Both the position numbers and the translations under genes were made by a program. A DNA stretch of 64,000 nucleotides from an uncultured candidate division Zixibacteria bacterium. Its GTDB lineage: Bacteria; Zixibacteria; MSB-5A5; GN15; PGXB01. Under the pieces are notes generated by a model that saw only the letters and a program-made list of their open reading frames with translations, did no database searches and had not been told where the DNA came from. This document shows positions 1-9,286 of this stretch, piece after piece (the stretch's first letter is position 1; each line of letters opens with the position of its first letter). The stretch is taken from NCBI GenBank assembly GCA_937925655.1, contig CALAMC010000035.1, positions 62,001-126,000 of the forward strand. Direction: 5' to 3'.

Positions 1-192
1 CGATTCAATGCTGCTGCCGTGGCCGGTTGTGTCGCCGCCACCGTCAATCGGGATAGTATCCGGCGGACTGGTGATGCCGGGTGTATCGGCTATGGCCAGA
101 GTTGGTGCGGAATCGGGAAAAATGCCGGCCAGCGCCAGGGTGGTGATCACTGCATAAACCACCCAATTGCGTGATTTGTTAATGGGGTGCAT
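1..192 (-). CDS. Secreted protein, N-terminal part only
   Basis: The reading frame starts at an ATG on the reverse strand (190-192) and runs off the left window edge, so only 64 residues are visible. A good ribosome site, GGAGAGG, lies just upstream. The N-terminus has a short charged stretch (HPINKSRN), a hydrophobic core (VVYAVITTLALAGIF) and small residues after it, which is a typical Sec signal peptide. After the signal comes a Pro/Asp/Gly/Thr-rich segment that looks like a linker or disordered region. No domain can be recognised from what is left, so function is unknown. It lies downstream of the large kinase gene on the same strand, separated by 257 bases. Confidence 0.65.
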   Translation of the reverse strand, partial: MHPINKSRNWVVYAVITTLALAGIFPDSAPTLAIADTPGITSPPDTIPIDGGGDTTGHGSSIES

Positions 193-449
193 GTTACAAC
201 CTCTCCGTTTTTGAAGTTCATGTTCTTGGCGGAGAGGTAATCGAATCGCATACCGGGATTTGTCGATCCTGCGCAGGAGGTGTAATCAGCTATCCGATAA
301 CGAGTTAGGCGATAGCGAAGAGGGCCGGAGATGTTCTTCGTTTCATTATTATTTCAATGATATTTCATGCCTGCCGCAAGGGTGCAATAACAGTGCCCTT
401 GGGTGTGGTTGGGAATGAAATAAAAATGAAAGAATGAAATATATGACTA

Positions 450-3400
450 TTATCGAGGCCGCTTAATATTGTATTTTTTTATACGCCGGTGCAAAGTGGC
501 CGGCGAAATATTCATGATTTTGGCGACGATCGCCTGGTTCCAGTCGTTTTCCATTAACAGACTGCGGATTTTTTCCTTTTCCCGGTTTTCGGCCAAATAC
601 CTGGGTTCATAAGCACCGGCTGGCTGGCCGGATGCGATATCCGGCGGCAGCAAAGACAGGTCAATTTCCCGCCCCTGATATCTGACGCAGAACATCTCGA
701 CGATATTTTTCAGTTCCCGGACGTTCCCCGGCCAGTTGTATTGCATCATTTTTTCCATGGTCTCGGCGTGTATCCGGGGCCTGTTTTGCGGGGAAATTCC
801 GGAATTCTCGATGAAATATTCAACCAGTACCGGGATATCGGAACGGCGATGGCGAAGCGGCGGGATCTTGAATATTATCTTGCTGATCCGATAATACAGA
901 TCACTTCGAAATTGGCCGTCTTTGATAAGTTGCTCCAAGTCCTTGTTGGTGGCGAATATGAATCGTATGTCTGCGTACATGACTCGGTTGCTTCCCACCC
1001 GTTCGAATTCCTGATATTCGATGGCACGAAGTATTTTGGCCTGAAGCGCCGGCGGCAGGTCGGCAATTTCATCCATGAACAACGTCCCGCCGTCGGCCGA
1101 AGTGAAAATGCCGTCACGGCCGCTGACATTGGTGGCGACCCGGTCGTCGATGCCGAACAGAATCGATTCGGCCAGTTCGGTCGGGATGCCGGGGCAGTGC
1201 ATGGTGCGAAACGGCATTTTGGCACGAGGGCTTAATTCATGAATCATCCGTGACAAAATCTCTTTGCCCGTCCCCGATTCGCCGGTCAAAAGGATGCCTA
1301 TATTGCTTTTGGCCATTGGCGTTAGTTCGTTCAACAGGTTCATGACGGTCGGGTCCTGCGTGATGAATGAATGTCGGCCCCCAAGGCGTTTCAACTCTTC
1401 CTGAAGTTGAGATTTTTCCGCCCGGGCGCTTTTCAAGTCCCAGATACGTGTAATCGCCGTCGAAACGAAGTTGGCGATGGATTTTATATATGTCAAATCC
1501 TCCGGCTCGAAAAGCGAGGGGATGGTATGATGGTCGAGGTACAAAACACCGTTGATTCTGTCGTGGCCGGGTATAGGCACACACAGAACCGATTGAATAT
1601 TGTTGGCAATGATGCTCTTGTGGGTTTTGGTCCGCTCATCCTTCAAGGCGTCGCGGATGATTACGGGTTCGGCGCCTTCGAGAACCGACCGGGTGACTTT
1701 GTTGCTGAAATCGCGGATATCGACAAGGCTGTCTTCATCGCAATCTATTTGCGCCCTGACTTGATATTTATGAGCGTTGTAATCCCAGAGTAACAGGACT
1801 CCGCGCTCCGCCCCGGTTAAATCGACCGACAGCCGGACAAGATTGTTCAAAGCCTCCTCGACGTCATCCATGCTTTGCAGGATTTCCGATATCCGATGCA
1901 TGGACTGGAGCAATTTTTCATCGCCCCGGTCAAGATTCGAAGTCCTTGCGAGCTCGTCTTTTATATCCTTTTCCCGCCGGATGTTTCCGATATCGTGCGC
2001 GATGGCCACGGCCTGTTGCAGGAAACGGGCGGCCAATTTAAAATCCCTGGTCTCACCGTATTTTTCGGAAATTCGCAAACATACCAGAAAGGCCCAGTAG
2101 AACTGCCCGGATTTATGAAGCACCCGGTAAACGGCTTTAAAGGCCGCAATCGTTTTTATCCCGTTCCGCGACTGGTCCTGAATATCGTTGATCAAAATGC
2201 CGAGAGCATTAAAAATCGGGACCTCGGACTGACTTCGAATCAGATTCAACCATTCATGGGTGTCAATATCATCGGTCAAATCCAAAGTATCTTCATAAAT
2301 CAGGACATTGAATAAACTCAAAGCCGCATAATACGACGCACCGCGGGCAATCAATTCCTTGAACAAGGATAATAATCGACGGCATAAGTTCGGAGGATTT
2401 TCGTTCAATATTTCTATTAAATCCAATTCCAGCAGGGTCGTCTTTTCGGGATATTTTGAAAATACCTCACGGGCCTTGCGGCAAAACTCCCGACAGGTTT
2501 GTGTCTCACCCTTGAAAAGTGATATTTGGGCGATGCTCTGAAAGGCGTTTCCTTTGAAAGAATCATATTCGTTCCCTTTGTATAAACCCAGCACATCCCA
2601 AAACTTTTGCAACGCTTTATCATAGGAGCCCCGGTTCATGAGCAGGTATCCCATGTACGAATAATAGGTGCGAAGAGCCGCACCTTCTCCGCCCGAACCA
2701 TAGCTGTATATGTAGCGGTTAAGTGCGAATTCGGCTTCCTTGAAACTGGCGCATCTGATGTAAAGCGCTGTCAGAGAAGAGTAGACACTGGCTATTTTCA
2801 ACGCGTCACCGCTGCGGTCACAATACATAGCCGCTTCGAGGCAGTATTTTTTTGATTGCTTGTAGTTGCCCAATTCGAGATTTATCGATGTCAGGTGCGT
2901 CAGAGCGAGGAAAAGCGAGGCCTCATCGCCGTTGCTTTTGCACAAATCCAGAGCTTTCAGGCATTCTTCCCTTGCGACTTTAAAGCGACCAATGGAATAT
3001 AATATGGTTTCGATGGCCAGATGCGTTCTGGCCCGTTCCACACTGCTTTCGATGGCCCGCGCCCTCCCGGCAATCCGTTCGAGGTCGGCCAGGGCCTTGT
3101 CGGCGTTACCCATCCTCGCATTTATGAAAGCCCGGTTTCTGTCGAATTTGAATTCATATTCGATGTTGCCCTGTTTTTGAGATTCCTCAATTCCCCGGTC
3201 GACATAGTTCGCCGCCGTTGTCAGATCCAGGCCTTTTATGGACAGTCGGACTATGTTATGCAGGATTTCCGGCAGAAGTTCGGACGGCAATCGCGGCATG
3301 TTTAGAACCTTTTGCGAATAACTGACCGCCTTTGTGAAGCTCCCGTTGATATCCAGAATATTTATCAGCCACCGATATACCTTCACCAGATTTTCAATGG

Positions 3401-4628
3401 TTATGCATGGTTTTTCGAGATCAAGGCGGCTAAAGATATCCTCGATTAAAAGACGGGCTTTAAGGTTGTGACGGCGCGAGGAATACTCCTCCAATCGTAT
3501 GATGACATCTTCTATATTCTCATCATGGGGATTATCATCGACGGCAAGAATGTCCTTGTCGGTACCGGTGAAACGGGACAGATCCGCATACAATTTACGA
3601 TACAAATCATCACATATATTGATTTGCCAGAACTCGCCATAGCGCGTGATTATCGATTTTTTCAGAAGATGCCGGAAGTTGCCTATGGCACGAATGCGAA
3701 ACCTTTTCCCCAGGGACGATATGTCATCGAGATAGTCATAACATATTCCGAAGACATTGTTTTCCCTGATAATGAAATCGTTGAGACTTATTTTATTCTC
3801 CGCTATCTTTTGTCCCCATTCCTTGTATCTGTTTTTCAACTTCAATTCCAGGACCTGAATCAGACCTTTTCTGTAGATTTCATCATCGATAAGCCCATGA
3901 TTATGCAAGGAATCAAGAACATACCACGGGCGGCGGAAATAACTTTCCCGGGTCAGATCTTCAATGAAAGCACGCAATTCATCCGGGATGCCGCTCCGGC
4001 GGTCCACCGTCAGATTTTCAAGCTGTATCCTAAGTGACATCCCCAGCGAGTAAACATCCGACCGGGCCAGGATTATGTCGTTTTTTATTATTTCCGGAGC
4101 GATATGACCCGGTGTTCCGAAAATTTTATGGCGGGGCGGCTGGTCAGAATTTTGAAGAAACTCCAGATCAATCAACTTCAACTCCGGACCGTTCCGGCCT
4201 TGCCTGACCAAAAAATTGCCCAGCTTGAGGTCCCCATGGACATACCCCATCGTGTGAATAAAATCTACGATAACCGCCATAGATGCCATAACCTTAGTCA
4301 TACTCGAGAAATCACTCGAATACAAATTCAGGTCAAGCGGGGACCATTGCGATGGCTCAAGATAGGGGAACTCAATAAAAATATGGCTGTGTTCGCGCCG
4401 GATTTTGTTGGCCGTCAAAATATTACGGCATTTGATATGTTTCTGGAGGCCGCACGATGTACTCAAAATGCTCTTGATTTCTTCCGAATCCAATTCGCCG
4501 TCGGGATTTGATATTTTCACGAAAACTTTGCGATTTAATAACTTATCTGTGGCAATCCACGATTGGCACAGGGCATTGGAGGACAGCAGCCGGTCGAGCG
4601 CGTAATAATTGGATTTAATCGACGCCAT
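450..4628 (-). CDS. Ser/Thr kinase - TPR - GAF - AAA+ - Fis giant regulator
   Basis: A 1392-residue multidomain signalling protein. Residues about 10-250 form a eukaryotic-type kinase: the VAIK-like lysine is in VFVKIS, the catalytic loop reads HGDLKLGN (Arg of HRD replaced by Gly), the DFG position reads DLE, and GTPGHIAPE matches the APE motif. A long helical middle (about 400-880) has TPR-like repeats. A GAF domain follows (about 915-1075), then a sigma-54-activator-type AAA+ domain with Walker A GESGTGKE near 1113 and Walker B GTLFMDEIADLP near 1180, and a C-terminal Fis-type helix-turn-helix. The sigma-54-contacting GAFTGA loop is absent: LFG is followed by IDDRVATNVSGRDGIF. It therefore probably binds DNA and hydrolyses ATP but may not open sigma-54 holoenzyme. 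It is transcribed divergently from the mevalonate operon; no target is evident. Confidence 0.9.
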   Translation of the reverse strand: MASIKSNYYALDRLLSSNALCQSWIATDKLLNRKVFVKISNPDGELDSEEIKSILSTSCGLQKHIKCRNILTANKIRREHSHIFIEFPYLEPSQWSPLDLNLYSSDFSSMTKVMASMAVIVDFIHTMGYVHGDLKLGNFLVRQGRNGPELKLIDLEFLQNSDQPPRHKIFGTPGHIAPEIIKNDIILARSDVYSLGMSLRIQLENLTVDRRSGIPDELRAFIEDLTRESYFRRPWYVLDSLHNHGLIDDEIYRKGLIQVLELKLKNRYKEWGQKIAENKISLNDFIIRENNVFGICYDYLDDISSLGKRFRIRAIGNFRHLLKKSIITRYGEFWQINICDDLYRKLYADLSRFTGTDKDILAVDDNPHDENIEDVIIRLEEYSSRRHNLKARLLIEDIFSRLDLEKPCITIENLVKVYRWLINILDINGSFTKAVSYSQKVLNMPRLPSELLPEILHNIVRLSIKGLDLTTAANYVDRGIEESQKQGNIEYEFKFDRNRAFINARMGNADKALADLERIAGRARAIESSVERARTHLAIETILYSIGRFKVAREECLKALDLCKSNGDEASLFLALTHLTSINLELGNYKQSKKYCLEAAMYCDRSGDALKIASVYSSLTALYIRCASFKEAEFALNRYIYSYGSGGEGAALRTYYSYMGYLLMNRGSYDKALQKFWDVLGLYKGNEYDSFKGNAFQSIAQISLFKGETQTCREFCRKAREVFSKYPEKTTLLELDLIEILNENPPNLCRRLLSLFKELIARGASYYAALSLFNVLIYEDTLDLTDDIDTHEWLNLIRSQSEVPIFNALGILINDIQDQSRNGIKTIAAFKAVYRVLHKSGQFYWAFLVCLRISEKYGETRDFKLAARFLQQAVAIAHDIGNIRREKDIKDELARTSNLDRGDEKLLQSMHRISEILQSMDDVEEALNNLVRLSVDLTGAERGVLLLWDYNAHKYQVRAQIDCDEDSLVDIRDFSNKVTRSVLEGAEPVIIRDALKDERTKTHKSIIANNIQSVLCVPIPGHDRINGVLYLDHHTIPSLFEPEDLTYIKSIANFVSTAITRIWDLKSARAEKSQLQEELKRLGGRHSFITQDPTVMNLLNELTPMAKSNIGILLTGESGTGKEILSRMIHELSPRAKMPFRTMHCPGIPTELAESILFGIDDRVATNVSGRDGIFTSADGGTLFMDEIADLPPALQAKILRAIEYQEFERVGSNRVMYADIRFIFATNKDLEQLIKDGQFRSDLYYRISKIIFKIPPLRHRRSDIPVLVEYFIENSGISPQNRPRIHAETMEKMMQYNWPGNVRELKNIVEMFCVRYQGREIDLSLLPPDIASGQPAGAYEPRYLAENREKEKIRSLLMENDWNQAIVAKIMNISPATLHRRIKKYNIKRPR

Positions 4629-4941
4629 AGTCTAATACCTAAATGACTGTCATAAATGATTGCCGTCCCAATTATGAGTCTATTCTTCCCACATTATATA
4701 TCCGGTCCGCTGAAATTGCAATGCAAAGATGTTTCGGTCAGTCAATATCCGACGCTAGCCGTTGCATTCCAACAGGCTTCAAAACTCGGACCGATCACCG
4801 CAAGCGGAATCCAATATCCCTCGAACCGATGGGCGGGTCAAAGGCAACAAATTCTCCATTTATTCATCCCTTGTTCCGTATCAAGTTATTAATCAATATG
4901 ATGGATTTAATTGGTCTATTATAAAGAAATGGCGGCCGGTT
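4629..4941. other. Divergent intergenic region without a gene
   Basis: These 313 bases separate the large kinase gene (reverse) from the mevalonate operon (forward). An open frame runs through much of it in phase with fni, but the encoded residues resemble no isomerase N-terminus. I see no clear consensus promoter; A/T-rich sequence at about 4890-4925 is where an operon promoter would be expected. Confidence 0.5.
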
Positions 4942-6024
4942 ATGATTTCCGATAGCAGAGAGTTAATGCGAAAATCGGAGCATCTCGATATTGTCCTCAA
5001 TGACGATGTCGCCTTTTGCCAGAGGCATTTATTGGATGACGTCAAGCTTTTGCATGACGCTTTGTGTTCGTTGAAATTCGACCGGCTGGATACCTCGGTG
5101 TCATTTTTCGGGAAAATCCTGGCGGCGCCTTTGATGATTACCAGCATGACCGGCGGTGCCGAACTTTCCGGCGATATCAATGCCGGTTTGGCCAGGTCTG
5201 CCGCCGCCAGCGGCATCGCCTTTGCGGTTGGCAGCCAGCGAATCATGCTAAAACACCCCGAAACGACGGCTCATTTCGAGGTTCGCCGCCATATTCCCGA
5301 TGGTGTTCTGCTGGGCAATATTGGGGTTACTCTGCTTGACCAATACCCTCTCGAAAGAGTCGCCGGACTGGCCGAAATTATCGAGGCCGATGGCTTATGC
5401 ATCCACTTGAACCCGGCCCAGGAACTTGTTCAGGAACGCGGTGAACGTGATTTCTCCGGGGCGCTGGATAACATCGCACGGCTGATGGATCGTCTCGACG
5501 GCCGGATTCTGGTCAAGGAGACCGGGGCAGGTCTGTCGCCCGGCGTTCTTAAAAAGCTGGCCGCCATTGGTGTCCCGTACATCGATGTCGCCGGAGCCGG
5601 GGGAACCTCGTGGACCAAAGTGGAATCTTTGCGAGTGCGAACGGAAATGCTCAAGCACGCCGGCCGGATCTATTCCGAATGGGGTATTCCTACCGCCGTA
5701 TGTGTGCATGCGGCCAGCCGGATCATGCCCGCCGGTACCGTTGTCATTGCCTCCGGCGGTATCCGTAGCGGTCTGGATTGCGGCCGCGCCATCGCCCTTG
5801 GCGCCGGCTTGGCCGGATTCGCCCGCCCGGTTCTGCAAGCCTTCATGGCCGGGGGCGAAATTGCCGCAATTCGGTTTATCCAAAGCATGATTTACGAATT
5901 AAAAACGGCCATGATGCTGACCGGCAGTTGTGACCTTGCCGCCCTTAAAAAGGCCCCCCGCATTTTGACCGGTCAACTTTCAGAATGGATCAATGGCCTG
6001 GAAATCATACAAAAGGATTTGTGA
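4942..6024 (+). CDS. fni: Type 2 isopentenyl-diphosphate delta-isomerase
   Basis: Interconverts isopentenyl and dimethylallyl diphosphate using reduced FMN. The 360-residue protein is near normal length and has the family's landmarks: RKSEHLD at the N-terminus, APLMITSMTGG (FMN/phosphate loop), GSQR, LGNIG, the HLNPAQE segment with the catalytic-region Gln/Glu, KETGAGLS, VAGAGGTSW and ASGGIRSG. The start is chosen at 4942, shortly before the conserved N-terminus; an ATG at 4966 is also possible, and the open frame further upstream (from 4762) has no family similarity. It is the first gene of the mevalonate operon, and its stop overlaps the next start (ATGA at 6024). The type 2 enzyme is the usual partner of mevalonate pathways in bacteria. 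Confidence 0.93.
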   Translation: MISDSRELMRKSEHLDIVLNDDVAFCQRHLLDDVKLLHDALCSLKFDRLDTSVSFFGKILAAPLMITSMTGGAELSGDINAGLARSAAASGIAFAVGSQRIMLKHPETTAHFEVRRHIPDGVLLGNIGVTLLDQYPLERVAGLAEIIEADGLCIHLNPAQELVQERGERDFSGALDNIARLMDRLDGRILVKETGAGLSPGVLKKLAAIGVPYIDVAGAGGTSWTKVESLRVRTEMLKHAGRIYSEWGIPTAVCVHAASRIMPAGTVVIASGGIRSGLDCGRAIALGAGLAGFARPVLQAFMAGGEIAAIRFIQSMIYELKTAMMLTGSCDLAALKKAPRILTGQLSEWINGLEIIQKDL

Positions 6025-8324
6025 TGAATTTGAAAAAGCCCTTACCTTTAAATGCCCACAGGGCAACAGCATCGTTATCACCCATATCCCGCATTCCCGG
6101 TTTTTATCTTCTGTCGGTCGAACAAAGATTATCTCTTTTAAAGCAGGATTATAGCCTTACGGATGAAGAACTGGCCCTTTTCCGCCATGGTAGCGCCATT
6201 AAAGCGGAGAGCGCCGTAAACATGATCGAAAACGCCATCGGGTCAATCGGCGTTCCGCTCGGTCTGGCCCCCAATTTCCTGATTAACGGTCGGGATTATC
6301 TGATACCAATGGCCACCGAAGAGCCCTCGGTCGTAGCGGCCGCCTCACGGGCGGCCCGGTTGATTCGAACCGGCGGCGGGTTTATCGCCCGCTCCGATCG
6401 ATCCGTTATGATTGGCCAGATTCAGCTGGTCGATCTGCCCGATGTGGAAAAGGCCGTGCATTCGCTCCATCACCGAAAAAGTGAAATATTAAAGGCCGTG
6501 GATGACCTGTTGCCGCGCATGAAAGAACGCGGCGGCGGAGCGGTCGATATTGAAACCAGAATTATCGGCGATAATTATTCCGGCACGATGCTCATCGTCC
6601 ATATACTGATCGATGTCTGCGACGCCATGGGGGCCAATGTCATCAATGGCGTGTGCGAACTGGTCAGCCCGCATATCGAAAAAATTACCGGCGCCCGGGC
6701 CAATATGAAAATACTTTCCAACCTGGCCGACCGCCGTCTGGCCCGGGCCGAATTTGTCATTCCTGTCAGTATTTTGGAACAGGATGATTTGTCCGGGGCC
6801 GAGGTCGCCGCAAGACTGGTGCAAGCCTCGCGCTGGGCCCGCTTGGACCCCTATCGTGCCGCCACTCACAACAAAGGCGTTTTCAAAGGTATTGCCTCCG
6901 TCGCCCTGGCGTTCGGACTCGACTGGAGGGCGATTGAAGCGGGCGGCCACGCCTATGCCGCGCGCGACGGTGTTTATCGCGGCCTGACCGAATACAGAAT
7001 CGAAAAGAGTGTTTTTCATGGTACAATCGAATTGCCATTGCAGGTTGCCTGGACCGGTGAAACATCGTGTCATCGACCCGATATTCAGGCTCTGAAAAAA
7101 ATCATCGGCGTCGCGTCCGCTCGCGAATTGGCCGGAGTTCTTGCCGCCGTCGGATTAGCCCAGAATCTGGCCGCCTGCCTGGCCCTGTGCACCGAAGGTA
7201 TCCAGCGTGGACATATGGCGTTACACGCCCGATATGTCGCCGCCGGCGCCGGAATCCCCGGCTCGAACATCGAACAAGTTGCCTCCGAGATGATCCGCTC
7301 CCGGCGCGTTCATATCGATGCCGCCGCCGATATTTATGACCGTCTGCAGAACCATCAACAACAGATGGTGCATAAAAACAAAATATTGGCCCGGAAATTT
7401 GCCCCGGGCAAAGTCATCCTGTTCGGAGAACACGCTGTCGTGTACGGTTATCCGTCAATCGTAACCGCCCTTGAACAGGGAACACACGTGGAAATTCATC
7501 CCGACAAAAACGGTCCGCGCCTGATACACCCGAGCTTGAAGGCCTCCAATATGCCGTTTTGCGACGATAACGATTATCGCTATTTTTCACAAGCCGCGCA
7601 TCTGGCCTTGACGGGGTACAATCTCGTGAAGGAACCGATGGAAATATGGGTCGAGTCGGATCTTGTCCCGGGCGTCGGGCTGGGTTCCTCGGCGGCCTTT
7701 TCGGTGGCGCTTTGCCGGGCGTTTGCCGAAATTTCAGAGATCGGTCAAAGTACCGGCGGACCCGACCTGCGCGAAATGGTCCATCTTCTGGAGACCGTTT
7801 TTCATCGTAATCCCAGCGGAGCCGACGCCGCCGCGATATTGGAACAGAACGCCGTCTGGTTTCAAAAAGGACAGCCGAACACAATCGCCCCCGTCCAAAG
7901 CCAAAAAGAATGTTTGGGTATGGTGTGTGTCGTCGATGAACCCAGACGGACCGCCGAAATGGTCGCCACAATCGAGCAAGCCCGGAAACGGAACAAAGTG
8001 TTTGTCGATGGCATATTCGATGATATCGGCGATGTGACGGTCGACGCCGCTCTGGCATTGCGCGACGGGCAAATCGAGAAGCTGGGACGGCTGATGGTTC
8101 GCAATCATGAACTGCTGGCCCGGCTGGATTTGTCGACCCCGCGTTTGGACCGGGCCGTAGCCGACTTGCTCGACATGGGACTTCCCGGAGCCAAGTTGAC
8201 CGGAGCCGGGGGTGGCGGCGCCGTGGTCATGATCCTGCCCGACAACGTGGAGCGCGAAAGTATCGTCGCGCACATACGAGAGAAATTCGATAAGTACTAT
8301 TATTTCAGCGTTCGACCCCGATGA
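6024..8324 (+). CDS. HMG-CoA reductase (class II) fused to mevalonate kinase
   Basis: A 766-residue bifunctional enzyme covering two consecutive mevalonate steps. Residues 1 to about 440 are a class II (bacterial, mvaA-type) HMG-CoA reductase: the catalytic Glu lies in MATEEPS near 99, the catalytic Lys in THNKG near 284, the Asp in DWRAIEAGGHAYA, and the catalytic His in GHMALHAR near 400. From about 450 to the end is a GHMP-family mevalonate kinase: APGKVILFGEHAVVYG (motif 1), PGVGLGSSAAFS (ATP loop), NPSGAD with the catalytic Asp, and LTGAGGGGAVV (motif 3). A basic/Gln-rich linker (QNHQQQMVHKNK) joins the halves. The ATG at 6024 overlaps the fni stop and follows AAAGGA. The two activities are normally separate proteins; there is no stop or frameshift between them here, so the fusion is real in this sequence. 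Confidence 0.93.
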   Translation: MNLKKPLPLNAHRATASLSPISRIPGFYLLSVEQRLSLLKQDYSLTDEELALFRHGSAIKAESAVNMIENAIGSIGVPLGLAPNFLINGRDYLIPMATEEPSVVAAASRAARLIRTGGGFIARSDRSVMIGQIQLVDLPDVEKAVHSLHHRKSEILKAVDDLLPRMKERGGGAVDIETRIIGDNYSGTMLIVHILIDVCDAMGANVINGVCELVSPHIEKITGARANMKILSNLADRRLARAEFVIPVSILEQDDLSGAEVAARLVQASRWARLDPYRAATHNKGVFKGIASVALAFGLDWRAIEAGGHAYAARDGVYRGLTEYRIEKSVFHGTIELPLQVAWTGETSCHRPDIQALKKIIGVASARELAGVLAAVGLAQNLAACLALCTEGIQRGHMALHARYVAAGAGIPGSNIEQVASEMIRSRRVHIDAAADIYDRLQNHQQQMVHKNKILARKFAPGKVILFGEHAVVYGYPSIVTALEQGTHVEIHPDKNGPRLIHPSLKASNMPFCDDNDYRYFSQAAHLALTGYNLVKEPMEIWVESDLVPGVGLGSSAAFSVALCRAFAEISEIGQSTGGPDLREMVHLLETVFHRNPSGADAAAILEQNAVWFQKGQPNTIAPVQSQKECLGMVCVVDEPRRTAEMVATIEQARKRNKVFVDGIFDDIGDVTVDAALALRDGQIEKLGRLMVRNHELLARLDLSTPRLDRAVADLLDMGLPGAKLTGAGGGGAVVMILPDNVERESIVAHIREKFDKYYYFSVRPR

Positions 8325-9286
8325 TCACCTCCGTCAAAACACGCGCTTATGCCAATATCGCCCTGGTCAAGTATTGGGGCAAACAAACCTCGGGCATCAA
8401 CTGCCCGGCGACACCCTCGCTGTCCCTGGCGATTGATTCCTTGAAAACCGAAACGACCATCCAAAGGGATGCCCGTGACAGTCTTGTCTTCGATGATGCC
8501 TCCGTTCCCGAAGTATCCCGATCCCGGGTTTTCGAAGTCATCAACGTCTGGCGCAAGCATGCTTTGCTCGATGGCCATTTCGCCGTGACGACACAAAACA
8601 GCTTTCCCTCGGAAGCCGGTTTGGCCTCCAGCGCTTCCGGCGTCGCCGCTCTTACGGTCGGTCTTGGCCGCCTGGCCAAAAGGGTGCTCGATAACGATAC
8701 CCTCAACCGCCTGGCCCGGCGCGGCAGCGGTTCGGCGGCCCGCTCACTTACCGGCGGTTTAAGTATATTACCGAACGACAATGATCCCGTGGCGAAACAA
8801 ATCGTCCCTCCCGCGCAAATCCCGTGGTGCATGGTTATCGCCGTTACCGATATGCAGGTCAAACAAGTCGGCTCCAGGGACGCCATGGAACTCTGTCGAC
8901 TGACTTCTCCGTATTATGATGCCTGGCTGTCCACCGCGCAGGATGATTATCATGACATGCTCGATGCCGTCGAACACATGGATTTTTCCCGAGTGGGCGC
9001 CATCACCGAACGTAATTGCCTGGCCATGCATGCCTGCACGTGGACCTCGCGCCCGCCCCTGATCTATTGGAACGCCGTTACGATAAACATTATATGTGCC
9101 GTTCGGTTATGGCGGGCCGACGGCCTCGAATCTTATTTCACCATCGACGCCGGTCCACAGGTCTGTTTGTTGACCGAGCGTCATGATGCCGACAAGGTTG
9201 CCGGGCGCCTGAAAAATATTCCGGGTATTAAGAAAATACTGGTCGGCTTTCCCGCCGGGGGCGCCGAGGAGGTCCAGTGCCTTTGA
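8321..9286 (+). CDS. mvaD: Diphosphomevalonate decarboxylase
   Basis: ATP-dependent decarboxylation of mevalonate 5-diphosphate to isopentenyl diphosphate. The 321-residue GHMP-fold protein shows ANIALVKYWGK at the N-terminus (substrate-binding Lys), the ATP loop FPSEAGLASSASG, ARRGSGSAARS and the catalytic Asp in FTIDAGP near the C-terminus. The usual Cys in the RGSGSACRS segment is Ala. Conservation of the catalytic Asp and the Lys argues for a true decarboxylase rather than a phosphotransfer-only relative such as mevalonate-3-kinase. The ATG overlaps the stop of the HMGR-kinase fusion by four bases, indicating translational coupling. Confidence 0.92.
   Translation: MITSVKTRAYANIALVKYWGKQTSGINCPATPSLSLAIDSLKTETTIQRDARDSLVFDDASVPEVSRSRVFEVINVWRKHALLDGHFAVTTQNSFPSEAGLASSASGVAALTVGLGRLAKRVLDNDTLNRLARRGSGSAARSLTGGLSILPNDNDPVAKQIVPPAQIPWCMVIAVTDMQVKQVGSRDAMELCRLTSPYYDAWLSTAQDDYHDMLDAVEHMDFSRVGAITERNCLAMHACTWTSRPPLIYWNAVTINIICAVRLWRADGLESYFTIDAGPQVCLLTERHDADKVAGRLKNIPGIKKILVGFPAGGAEEVQCL

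Noticed and set aside
4762..4941. An N-terminal extension of fni in the same frame
   Set aside because: The extra residues do not resemble type 2 isomerases, which begin near the RKxxHL segment shortly after 4942.
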